NCBI RefSeq assembly: GCF_014699115.1
Contig: NZ_JACXAD010000034.1
Coordinates: 1 to 42,226 of the forward strand
Origin: Hymenobacter montanus
GTDB taxonomy: Bacteria > Bacteroidota > Bacteroidia > Cytophagales > Hymenobacteraceae
Reading direction: 5' to 3'
Length of the DNA: 42,226 nucleotides
The position numbers and the translations under genes were made by a program. Of this stretch, positions 1 through 8,500 are shown piece by piece. Under the pieces are notes generated by a model. The model had not been told where the DNA came from and ran no database searches. It saw only the letters and a program-made list of their open reading frames with translations. Within the stretch, counting starts at the first letter, position 1. Every line of letters begins with the position of its first letter.

Positions 1-157
1 GCCTGCTCCGCGGCCGCGGGCAAAGTAGCCCCCCTTTCCGCGTCAGCGACCCACCAAGCCGCGCGCTCGGCTGGCGCCGGCGCCGGCGCCGCGCGGGGGT
101 GCGGCCCGGTGTCCCCTGGCTTCAGTGCCTTTTTCCCCTCTCTTTTTTTCATTCCGC
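1..157. other. GC-rich leader with short hexamer repeat
   Basis: This stretch is very GC-rich and shows no gene. It contains three tandem GGCGCC hexamers at 73-90. It ends in a pyrimidine-rich run (about 129-152) just before the ATG at 158. Similar pyrimidine-rich leaders precede the two paralogous genes downstream, so this may be part of their common 5' region. No TAnnTTTG promoter box was recognised here; the promoter may lie outside the window. Confidence 0.4.
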
Positions 158-2296
158 ATGAGAACCACCCGCGTACCCTTCCCGCGCGGCGGGCGCCGAC
201 TCCTGGCCCCGCTGCTGCTGCTGCTGCTGCTGCTCGCCTATTTGCCGGGCTGGGCCCAGCAAGCGCAGCCCATCGGCAGCTTGCTCACTTCTCGAAACAC
301 CGCCCAGGCGTGGCGATTGGCCCTGCTAGCCTGGCTCGTGCCCCTGCTCACCTGGCTCGCCCCCCCGCTAAAAGCCCAATCCGTGCGCTGGCAAAAAACC
401 TACGGCCTGCCTTATACCTCCGGTAGTTCTACTCAGACTTCCAATGACGTTAACGCGGCCGTCGCCACCCCCGACGGGGGGTTCTTGCTGGCCGGACAAA
501 CTACCCAAATCATCCCTGGCACCACCACCACGGGTTACTACGGGCTATTGGTTAAAGTGGATGTTAGCGGCCAGGTGCTCTGGCAGAAGACCTACGGCCA
601 GAGCTATACCTTGACCTACACCTCCGGCACTTACACTCGCGCTCAGAGTAACCTCACTGCGGCGGTAGCAACCCCCGATGGCGGGTTCTTACTGGCCGGA
701 AGCACTTACCAAACCAAATCGGGTGTTGATGTAGGCGTCTTTGGACTACTAGTCAAAGTGGATGCCGATGGCCAGGTGCTCTGGCAGAAGACCTACGGCC
801 AAACCTTCTCGAATGGCACTTGTGCTTACTGTCTTATGGCTTCCAATTCCCTCAACGCGGTCGTAGCAACCCCCGACGGCGGGTTCTTGCTAGCTGGAGG
901 CACTACCCAACTCGTCTCTGGTAGTGGGCATTCTGCTCTAGGTGGCTACGGGCTGCTAATCAAAGTGGATGCGACGGGCAACATGCTCTGGCAGCAGACC
1001 TACGGCCAGACCTATACCTACAACAACAGTCCTGCTAACGCTCGAACTATCCTCAATGCGGCCATAACTACTCCTGATGGCGGGTTCTTGCTGGCTGGAT
1101 ACACTACCCAAGATAGTCCTACTATTGGAAGTCCTGATAAATATGGACTGGTGGTTAAAGTGGATGCAGCGGGCAATACGCTCTGGCAAAAGACCTGCGG
1201 CCTGGCCTATACCTACAATAATTATAATACCACTGACAATGCCCTCAACGCGGCCGTGGCCACCCCCGACGGCGGGTTCTTGCTGGTTGGACAAACTACC
1301 CAGATCGTCCCTGGCACCACTACTTCGGGCACTTACGGGCTGGTAGTCAAGATGAATGCCAACGGCAGCGTACTCTCTCAGCAAACCGCCGGCCTAACCT
1401 CTCTATACACCTGGGCCTACGGCTCTGCCACTACCGCTGCCAACAACTTTAACGCGGCCGTGGCCATCCCCGACGGCGGGTTCCTGCTGGTCGGCAAGGC
1501 TACTCAAACTGTCGCCGGCAGCACGCGTAACAACTACGGGTTGCTGGTGAAGGTGGACGCTGGCGGTCGGGCCCTCTGGCCCGCCCCGCGCACCGTACCC
1601 CCCGCCGCTGGCCTAACTAATTACGCCCCCAAGGCCGTCATCACCATCTTGGGGGGCGGGGTGTTGCTGGCCGGGCAAGTTAATCAAAGCCCGGGCACGC
1701 CGGCGGGCCAGTACGGGTGGGCGGCGCTGGTGGACTCGGGCCTGCTGCTGCAAAAGGCCGATGGCACAGCCCAGGCCGCGGGCAAGCCGTTTCGCCTGCT
1801 CTGGCAGCCCGTGCTCACCGTCGGCGGGCTCGACAGCCTGGCCCGGCCGCAGCTGCGGGGCACGGTCACTACCTTCCAGGGCGGGCGCGTGCTGCTGCCC
1901 CCGTCTATGCAGGTGACCGACGCCAAAGGCTTCTACTTCTTCCAGGAGGCCAGCCCCGCGGCCGGCCAAGATACGTTGTTCTACGGGCTGTACGTACGCA
2001 ACACGCCCCTCGCGAACGGGGCCACGGACGACACGCTGCGCCACCTCTACCAGTGCCGCCGCACCTTCGGCTCGCAGGCCGGCCCGCGAGCCGACTCGCT
2101 CCAGCCGCTCGCCCTCGGCACCCCGCCCGCCGGCGCGGCCCAAACAGCGGTTCCTGTGCAAAGAGAGACTTCTGCGTTGGCGCCGCGCCCCTCCCCTGTT
2201 CAGGCGGGCCGCCGACCAACCATGCCTAGGCGGCGCCTAGCCCCCCTTGCCACGCCGCAGCCGGCCCTGCTGGCTCCGCGGCAACGTGCGCACTAG
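158..2296 (+). CDS. Exported WQKTYG-repeat (predicted beta-propeller) protein with C-terminal shared module
   Basis: This predicted exported protein has 712 residues and unknown function. The ATG at 158 is chosen over the upstream one at 125 because MRTTRVPF matches the start MKTKRVPF of the next gene. The N-terminus has a signal peptide with a long Leu run. A second signal-like hydrophobic stretch follows at about residues 59-75, ending in KAQ. Then come six clear repeats of about 65 residues, of the pattern WQKTYG...AAVATPDGGFLLAG...YGLLVKVD, and a seventh degenerate one. Repeats of this kind are known in Bacteroidota exported proteins, and seven would suit a beta-propeller (inference). Residues about 530-645 form a module shared with the next gene (KADGTAQAAGK...QVTDAKGFYF...GLYVRNTPLANGA). 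The last 65 residues are Pro/Ala/Arg-rich, and no T9SS sorting domain is visible. Confidence 0.8.
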   Translation: MRTTRVPFPRGGRRLLAPLLLLLLLLAYLPGWAQQAQPIGSLLTSRNTAQAWRLALLAWLVPLLTWLAPPLKAQSVRWQKTYGLPYTSGSSTQTSNDVNAAVATPDGGFLLAGQTTQIIPGTTTTGYYGLLVKVDVSGQVLWQKTYGQSYTLTYTSGTYTRAQSNLTAAVATPDGGFLLAGSTYQTKSGVDVGVFGLLVKVDADGQVLWQKTYGQTFSNGTCAYCLMASNSLNAVVATPDGGFLLAGGTTQLVSGSGHSALGGYGLLIKVDATGNMLWQQTYGQTYTYNNSPANARTILNAAITTPDGGFLLAGYTTQDSPTIGSPDKYGLVVKVDAAGNTLWQKTCGLAYTYNNYNTTDNALNAAVATPDGGFLLVGQTTQIVPGTTTSGTYGLVVKMNANGSVLSQQTAGLTSLYTWAYGSATTAANNFNAAVAIPDGGFLLVGKATQTVAGSTRNNYGLLVKVDAGGRALWPAPRTVPPAAGLTNYAPKAVITILGGGVLLAGQVNQSPGTPAGQYGWAALVDSGLLLQKADGTAQAAGKPFRLLWQPVLTVGGLDSLARPQLRGTVTTFQGGRVLLPPSMQVTDAKGFYFFQEASPAAGQDTLFYGLYVRNTPLANGATDDTLRHLYQCRRTFGSQAGPRADSLQPLALGTPPAGAAQTAVPVQRETSALAPRPSPVQAGRRPTMPRRRLAPLATPQPALLAPRQRAH
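212..232 (+). repeat. (CTG)7 microsatellite in signal peptide
   Basis: Seven consecutive CTG triplets encode the Leu core of the signal peptide of the first exported protein. Gain or loss of whole units would keep the frame and change only the length of the hydrophobic core. Whether it varies between strains cannot be told from one sequence. Confidence 0.8.
386..1740 (+). repeat. Tandem protein-coding repeats, about 200 bp each (6 clear plus 1 degenerate)
   Basis: The repeats are visible in both DNA and protein. Each unit carries a version of the CCCGACGGCGGGTTCTTGCT core, encoding PDGGFLL, followed by YGLLVKVDA and LWQKTYG. Core positions are near 469, 676, 877, 1075, 1267 and 1468, with a decayed copy near 1650. 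Spacing is about 190-210 bases. Linkers between units are Thr/Ser/Asn/Tyr-rich and vary much more than the core. This suggests duplication followed by loop divergence. Confidence 0.8.
1741..2085 (+). repeat. Shared module A, copy 1
   Basis: This segment encodes about 115 residues (LLLQKADGTAQAAGK to RRTFGSQAG). It recurs nearly unchanged at 4870-5215 in the next gene, and in a more diverged form at 3085-3425. The protein pattern, with LLWQP, QVTD.KGFYF.QEA and YVRN, suggests a small beta-sandwich or SdrD-B-like domain. That fold assignment is an inference from pattern only. Confidence 0.7.
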
Positions 2297-2409
2297 TCCT
2301 TTTCTAATGATTTACCGCATTACTGGCGGCCTAACGCGCAATCTTCTGGCATTGGAGTAGCGCTCAGCGCCGGAATTCGACCTGTCTATTATTTCTTCTT
2401 CCGTTACTC

Positions 2410-5406
2410 ATGAAAACAAAACGCGTACCCTTCTCCTACGGCTGGCGCCCAGTGCTGGCCTTCCTGCTGCTCCTGCTGGCCTCCTGGCCCAGCATGGCTC
2501 AAGACCCTCTATTTTCAAACCCTTCCTTTGAAGGCGTTGCGCCCCCGGCCATCGGCTCGTACGCGTTCGGGTGGAACTCCTGTACATACTCCTACGAACC
2601 ATACCCTTACATATTTCCTAACGATACGCGGGTATATAATAATAGGAAGGGCACCAGAATTGCGCCCTCACATGGTGCGGCCTACGTGGGAATGTACGCT
2701 GGTGGTGAATACAGTGCCTCCTGCTACCATCGCTTAAAGGTGTCGCTCCTAGCGGGGCGTACTTACACCTTCTTAATGGATGTTGCCTATGGAAGCAAGT
2801 TTAGGAATGATTATGATTATGATGAGAGCCCAAACATCCAAGGTCCCGTCACGCTACGCATCAATTCGAGTTCGTCCGATTGCTACCGAATCACGAACCC
2901 TACCGTATTGTGGAGTAAATCCATCCCCCCCTCTCGCACCGGCTGGCAAACCGAGACGGTGACCATTACGCCCACTACCAATGTCGGCTACTTGCAATTT
3001 CAGGTTACCGGGACCACTAGTAATCCTTACACCGAAGGCGCGGTGCTGATTGATAACGTGCGCACTGTGAGCTTGGGCGGCACGGTGCTGCTGGATAAGA
3101 ATGGGCGAAACCAGCCACCAGGGAAGCAGTTTAACCTGCTCTGGCAGCCCATCCTGGCGGCCGGCGAGCTAGACAGCTTGGGCCAGACGCAGCGGCGCGG
3201 CACGGTAACCCTCGCGTCGGGCGGGGGCATGATCCTCCCCCCCGCCCTGCAAGTAACCGATGCCCGGGGCTTTTACTTCCTGCAGGAAGCCACCCCCGCC
3301 GGCCAGGACACCGCCTACTACGGGTTCCATGTGCGCAACACAGTCGCCGCGAACGGCGCCAAAGACGACCTGCTGCGCGACCTCTACCAGGACAATAAGG
3401 ACTACGGATCCCAGCAGGCCGGGCTGCTGACGGGCTTAACCTTTCCTCTCAATATCAACAGCTTAAGAGAGCTGCCCCTGCCCAAAGAGCTGCGCCTGGC
3501 CTCGCGCCCCGCCCCGCAGGCCGTGCTGGCCCCCTACGAACAGTTTACCGGCGGCAGCCTCACCGATTTCCAGGGCGGCGGCTTGGCCTTCACACCCAGT
3601 GGCAGCTGGAGGATCAGCAACGGGCAAGCCACTACCGGTACTTACACGAGCAGTGATTATTCTGAGCTCATCAGCCCCGCCTTCCGCCTCGACACCACAC
3701 TCGTCAACCGCGGCGACGCCCTGATGGGCTTCGCAATCTACTTCGACGAGCAATACCGCTTCGAGAGCCGGTACGACAAGGGCCTGGTGCAGTTGCAGTA
3801 CCAGAGCCCCAACGGGAGTTGGAGCCCGTGGATCCTGCTAAGCCAGCGTACGGGCCAGAGCCCCGGCACGGGCCAACGCACGACGTACTTGAGCCTGCGC
3901 GACCCGGCCTTGTGGCACAAACAGGTGCGGCTCAAATTTAGCCTCTCCTGCGACTTCAGCATCCAGTTTGGGGGCTGGACTATCGACAACGTTACGGTGC
4001 GCCAGATCGTGACCACCCCGCAGATCCGCACCGCCTTCGCTACGACGGAACCCGGGGTGCCCGGGACCGGGGTCCGGCCGCGCATCCGGCCCGGCGAGCG
4101 GCTCACCCCGCCCATCAACGGCTTCGAGCGCTGGGTCGTGCCCGCCCTCGAGCGGCTACAGCAGAACGCCTGCCGGCTGGACGTGACCTTCGTCGTCAAC
4201 GGCGCCTACCTCTCGCCCAACGCGTTTTACCAGGACCTGCCCCAGCTGGTCAACAACAACCTCGACCAATTGGCCCAGCTGCTGCAAGGGGCCCGGCAAA
4301 CGTCCTGCAAGCGCGTGCGCTTCGTCGTGGCCGGCGGCCAGCAAAGCGTGCGGCCGGCCGGCACACCCTACAGCTACGACGTGGTGGGGGCGCCGCCGGC
4401 CTCGAACGCGCACCTGAACCTGGGGCAGACGGACCTGCTCCAGCTCAAAGACGCGGTGCTGTCCAAGCTGGCTTACACCGCCTGGCAGAACACGGTCCAG
4501 CCCCAGAACGGAGCCGTCATCCTGCAAGATTACCTGCAGCGCAGGTACGGCGCCGAGCCCGAGCCTGGCGTCAAACGCGTGGTGGTGGTGCTCAACAACT
4601 CCGATGACTTCGACGACGCGCTCTTCAACGTGCCCACCAGCCGCCCGCGCGTGACCCCGCAGGCGCTGCAGGCCCAGCTGCAGGCGTCGGGCGTCACGCT
4701 CGTCGTCAACAACCCGCCCCAGCTCAACCGGCCCTATTCGCTGGGCGTGCCCGGGCCGCTGCGGGCTACGGCCACTCTCAACTACCAGGACCGCGACCCG
4801 AAGTATATGCTGCTCGACCTGGCCGCCGCCGGCGCCTGCACCCCCCAGGACGAGACCTGCGACCCCACCCTGGTGCTGCAAAAAGCGGACGGCACGGCAC
4901 AGGCGGCGGGCAAGGCCTTCCGCCTGCTCTGGCAACCCATCCTCTCCGTCGGCGGGCTCGACAGCCTGGCCCGGCCGCAGTTGCGCGACACGGTGACCAC
5001 CTTCCGAGGCGGGCGGGTGCCGCTGCCGGCCACTCTGCAGGTGACCGATAGCAAGGGCTTCTACTTCTACCAGGAAGCTAGCCCCGCCACCGGGCAGGAC
5101 ACGTTGTACTACGGGTTGTACGTGCGCAACACGCCCCTGGCGAACGGGGCCAAAGACGACACGCTGCGCCACCTCTACCAGTGCCGCCGCACCTTCGGCT
5201 CCCAGGCTGGATTGCTGGGTGGCTCGCTCGCCCCACTGGCTTTCGGTAACCCGCCTGCAGCCGCGGCTCCACGCGCGGCCTCGGCCCGGACGGCTCGTCC
5301 CGCTGCCGTCCTGACCAGTCGACCACCCACCGCCCCCCGGCGACCCGCCGCCCCCCGGCTTGGCCCGCCGCCAGCCCGGCCCGCCTGGCGGCCGCGGGCC
5401 CGCTAG
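2410..5406 (+). CDS. Mosaic exported multidomain protein (lectin-like, module A twice, degenerate vWA-like)
   Basis: This is a predicted exported protein of 998 residues whose function I do not recognise. A signal peptide ends near residue 30 (SMAQ). Residues 31-219 resemble the galactose-binding-like domains that start many Bacteroidota surface proteins (NPSFEG ... GW ... LIDNV). Residues 226-339 are a diverged copy of module A. Residues 352-819 match the N-terminal half of the next gene. Inside that block lie a jelly-roll/MAM-like part ending in GGWTIDNV and a part recalling a von Willebrand A fold (CRLDVTFVVNGA ... VKRVVVVLNNSDDFDD), but without a MIDAS DxSxS motif. Residues 821-935 repeat module A almost as in the first gene. 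The tail is Pro/Ala/Arg-rich, with no T9SS sorting domain. The arrangement points to recombination among the three tandem genes. Confidence 0.85.
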   Translation: MKTKRVPFSYGWRPVLAFLLLLLASWPSMAQDPLFSNPSFEGVAPPAIGSYAFGWNSCTYSYEPYPYIFPNDTRVYNNRKGTRIAPSHGAAYVGMYAGGEYSASCYHRLKVSLLAGRTYTFLMDVAYGSKFRNDYDYDESPNIQGPVTLRINSSSSDCYRITNPTVLWSKSIPPSRTGWQTETVTITPTTNVGYLQFQVTGTTSNPYTEGAVLIDNVRTVSLGGTVLLDKNGRNQPPGKQFNLLWQPILAAGELDSLGQTQRRGTVTLASGGGMILPPALQVTDARGFYFLQEATPAGQDTAYYGFHVRNTVAANGAKDDLLRDLYQDNKDYGSQQAGLLTGLTFPLNINSLRELPLPKELRLASRPAPQAVLAPYEQFTGGSLTDFQGGGLAFTPSGSWRISNGQATTGTYTSSDYSELISPAFRLDTTLVNRGDALMGFAIYFDEQYRFESRYDKGLVQLQYQSPNGSWSPWILLSQRTGQSPGTGQRTTYLSLRDPALWHKQVRLKFSLSCDFSIQFGGWTIDNVTVRQIVTTPQIRTAFATTEPGVPGTGVRPRIRPGERLTPPINGFERWVVPALERLQQNACRLDVTFVVNGAYLSPNAFYQDLPQLVNNNLDQLAQLLQGARQTSCKRVRFVVAGGQQSVRPAGTPYSYDVVGAPPASNAHLNLGQTDLLQLKDAVLSKLAYTAWQNTVQPQNGAVILQDYLQRRYGAEPEPGVKRVVVVLNNSDDFDDALFNVPTSRPRVTPQALQAQLQASGVTLVVNNPPQLNRPYSLGVPGPLRATATLNYQDRDPKYMLLDLAAAGACTPQDETCDPTLVLQKADGTAQAAGKAFRLLWQPILSVGGLDSLARPQLRDTVTTFRGGRVPLPATLQVTDSKGFYFYQEASPATGQDTLYYGLYVRNTPLANGAKDDTLRHLYQCRRTFGSQAGLLGGSLAPLAFGNPPAAAAPRAASARTARPAAVLTSRPPTAPRRPAAPRLGPPPARPAWRPRAR
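3085..3425 (+). repeat. Shared module A, diverged copy
   Basis: This is the second-most diverged member of the module A family (LLDKNGRNQPPGKQ ... QVTDARGFYFLQEA ... HVRNTVAANGAKDD). It lies just upstream of the block homologous to the third gene. The two module copies in this protein therefore bracket the imported block. Confidence 0.7.
3463..4866 (+). repeat. Block homologous to the third gene (copy in second gene)
   Basis: About 1.4 kb of this gene is a diverged duplicate of 5641-7047 in the next gene, at both DNA and protein level. The homology starts at SLRELPLPKELRLA and ends around AACTPQDE. Identity is patchy. The stretch around 4150-4330 is very close to 6370-6550, while the segment encoding residues about 650-690 differs much more. 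That pattern would fit duplication with later gene conversion. Confidence 0.8.
4870..5215 (+). repeat. Shared module A, copy near-identical to the first gene
   Basis: This is the third copy of module A. At the protein level it differs from the 1741-2085 copy at only a limited number of positions. The DNA shows long shared runs, for example around GGCGGGCTCGACAGCCTGGC. It lies at the end of the second gene, as copy 1 does at the end of the first. Confidence 0.75.
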
Positions 5407-5508
5407 AGCCTGTTCCTTTTCTCCCCCCTGCTTGCCCCGTGGCCCGCGCACCCGCTGGGCGCCGCGCCCACTAGTTCCTTTTCCCCTCCATTTCTATTTC
5501 TGTTGCCC

Positions 5509-8500
5509 GTGAAAACGCCACGCCTACGCTTGCCCTCTGCTCCGCGCGCCTGGCGCCGGTGGTTAACTGCGCTGTTCCCCCCGCTGTTGCTCTTGTTGCT
5601 CGTTTCCGTGCCGGGCCAGGCGCAGCAAGAGGCGCCCGAGCCCATTCGCAGCCTGCGCGAGCTGCCGCTGCCCAAGGAGCTGCGCCTGGCCGCGCGCCCC
5701 GCCCCGCAGGCCGTGCTCGCGCCCTACGAGCGCGAAGGCAGCGGCGCGCTCACCGACTTCCAGGGCCAGGGCCCGGCCTTCACCCCCGCCGGCAGCTGGA
5801 CCATCATGGGCGGCCAGGCCCGCACCGGCACGAGCACCTACCAGCCCAACGAACGCGCCGAGCTCGTCAGCGCCCCCGTGTTGCTCGACACCGCCCTGAC
5901 CGACCGGGCCTACGCCCTGATGGGCTTCATGCTCTACTTCGACGAGCGCTACGCCCTGGAAACCGGCCACGACGTCGGCGCGGTCTACCTGCAGCACGAG
6001 CGGCCCGACCAGAGCTGGAGCCCGTGGAGCCTGCTGAGCCAGCGCACGGGCCAGCGCCCCGGCCCGGGCCTGCGCACGACCTACCTGAGCCTGCGCGACC
6101 CGGCCCTGTGGCAGCGGCGCGTGCGCGTCAAGTTCGTGCTCGAGAGCGACTGTGCCACCCAGTACGAGGGCTGGACCATCGACAACGTCGTTTTCCGCCA
6201 GATCGTCACCACCCCCCAGATCCGCCTCGCCTTCGTCCCCGGGCTCCCCATGGCCCCGATCGGGCCGAACACCGGGGGCCTGCCGCGCGTCCGGCCGGGC
6301 GATCTGCTCCACCCGCCCATCAACGGCTTCGAGCGCTGGCTCGTGCCCGCCCTCGAGCGCCTGCAGCAGCACCCCTGCCGCCTGGACGTGACCTTCGTCG
6401 TCAACGGGGCCTACATCATGTACAACTCCATTGTGCAGGACCTGCCCCGGCTGGTCAACAACAACCTCGACCAGCTGGCCGAGCTGCTGCAAGGCGCCCG
6501 GCAAAGCTCCTGCAAGCGCGTGCGCTTCGTCGTGGCCGGCGGCCGGCAAGACCCGCTGCCCGACGGCACGCGCTTCAACGCCACCGTGTTCGGGGTGGTG
6601 GCCAAGAACTCGAACGACCACGTAAACTTGCAGCAGACCAACCTGGCGGACCTCAAGCAGCGGGTGGCGCCCCTGCTCGCCCGCAACTGGGACCAGAACA
6701 CGGTCCCCCCGCAGAACGGGGCCTTGCTGCTCAAAACGTACCTGGACACCTACTACGGGGCCACGCCCGAGCCGGGCGTCAAGCGCGTGATCGTCGTGCT
6801 CAACAACTCCGACGAGTTCGACAACTTTGATTTCAGCCACGGGCCGGTCGTCACGGCCCCGCAACTGCGGGCCCAGCTGGCGGCCCAGGGCGTCACGCTC
6901 CTCGTCAACACCCACCCCCAGCTGGCGAACCGGTACGGTTTGGGCGTGCTCCAGCAGGCGGCGGCGGTGACCTACCAGGACGCCGACCCCCAGCACATGC
7001 TGCTCGACCTGGCCGCCGCCGCCGCCTGCACCCCCCAGGACGAGCCCTGCAACGACGAGGACGAGGCGGTGCGCCTGGTGAGCGTAGACTTTCAGGGCGC
7101 CGACAACCACCCCATGCAAAAGCAGGCCGCGCGGAAAGAGGACCCCTGGCAGGACGACACGTACGCCGACGCGGGCAACCTGAAAATCGACTACCCCGAG
7201 TGGCAGGCCGCGGAGCAGGAGGGGCCGCCGGCCGTCAACGACCCGGTGGCCCAGACCCGGCAGACCCCAGCCGTGATGGAAGTCCAGCTGCGCGTGGGCC
7301 GGACGGCGGCCACGACCGGGACCGTGACGGTGTACCGCGACGGGGTGGCCGTGGCCCGCAAAGCGGTCAGCCTGCAACCCGGGCTGAATACCATCGAGGA
7401 CTGGACCTGGGAGCAGCACGTGTCCGATGTCACGGGCGAGCAGCAGGTGGACTTGACCTGGCGCTTCACCCCCGAGAGGGGGGCCGAACAGTTCCTGGCC
7501 GCCACCACCCATACCTTCTTCATTCTGCTGGATAAGCTTGTCTTGACCGGTGACGATAAATACATCGGCCGCACGGCGAAGCGGATGCAGTTCGCTGCGA
7601 ATGCCACCGCCGACATTTGCTGCAATCGGCAGGATGCCCAAGAGCCCGGCGCAGATGAAACCGATGGCTCGCACGTTACCGTCCTGACCCTATCGCCCAA
7701 GAAAGAAGCCGTCTTCAAGGCCTTTGACTATTTCCAAAGAAAGAACATTAATTTTAACCCGTACTGTGTCCCATGTGAATCAAGTCAGACAACATGGAAT
7801 ATACTCGATGGACTCAACAACAGCTCTGGGGATTGTGGAAGTTTGGCGGAACTTATGCAGATAACATTGGCAATGGGAGGCGTCGAAGCGCAGCACAACT
7901 ACCTTTTTGCCACCACAAAAAATGACCTTTCTTTTTACAAGGACGGTAGAACAGGCTGCTTAGTGGATTTGGTTGAGAAGCGAGACTTTGTTGTCAATGG
8001 GCAGACGAAAAACTTGCAACTGATGTACCTAAACGGAGGAGATCCAGGTATCAACATAAAGGAATCGGTTACCTATGCGGAAGGGTTTCTGATCGCTCCT
8101 GCTGTAGGCATTTGGACTGATCCTGTTGATGTATTGACCAATTTTATCTGTCCCAATACGGTAGAATCTGGTAACTATCAAGTTTGGGTAGAGAACATAG
8201 GAAACAATATGGTAATAGTTCAAGAAATTCCAGGCCATTATCCAGAGCCGTTTCCTTTTAATTGTTTAAAGTCTACTACTTTCAGCTATAAGGGCCAAGG
8301 TAAGGTCAAACGCAAGATCCAGCCCAAAACGGCAACTGCTTCTGCGGTCCGTACAGTAACAGCTGCTACGGTAGCAGCAACATTGGTAGCAACCACGACA
8401 GCGGCCACCACTCTTGAAGTCCACCCCAACCCGTTCCAGGACGAGTTCACCCTTGTGTACGAGCTGCCACAACCCGACGAGGTAAGCGTACTGCTGCAGC

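Noticed and set aside
5403..5414. CTAGAGCCTGTT behind the second gene, identical to the right end of the 151-bp MITE including the CTAG flank
   Set aside because: Only 12 bases match, there is no partner terminus nearby, and the following bases differ; probably chance or an unprovable remnant.
5559..7674. Long open frames in other frames and on the minus strand across the exported-protein genes
   Set aside because: Arg/Ala/Pro/Gly-rich shadows caused by high GC content; the in-frame proteins have signal peptides, domains and paralogues.
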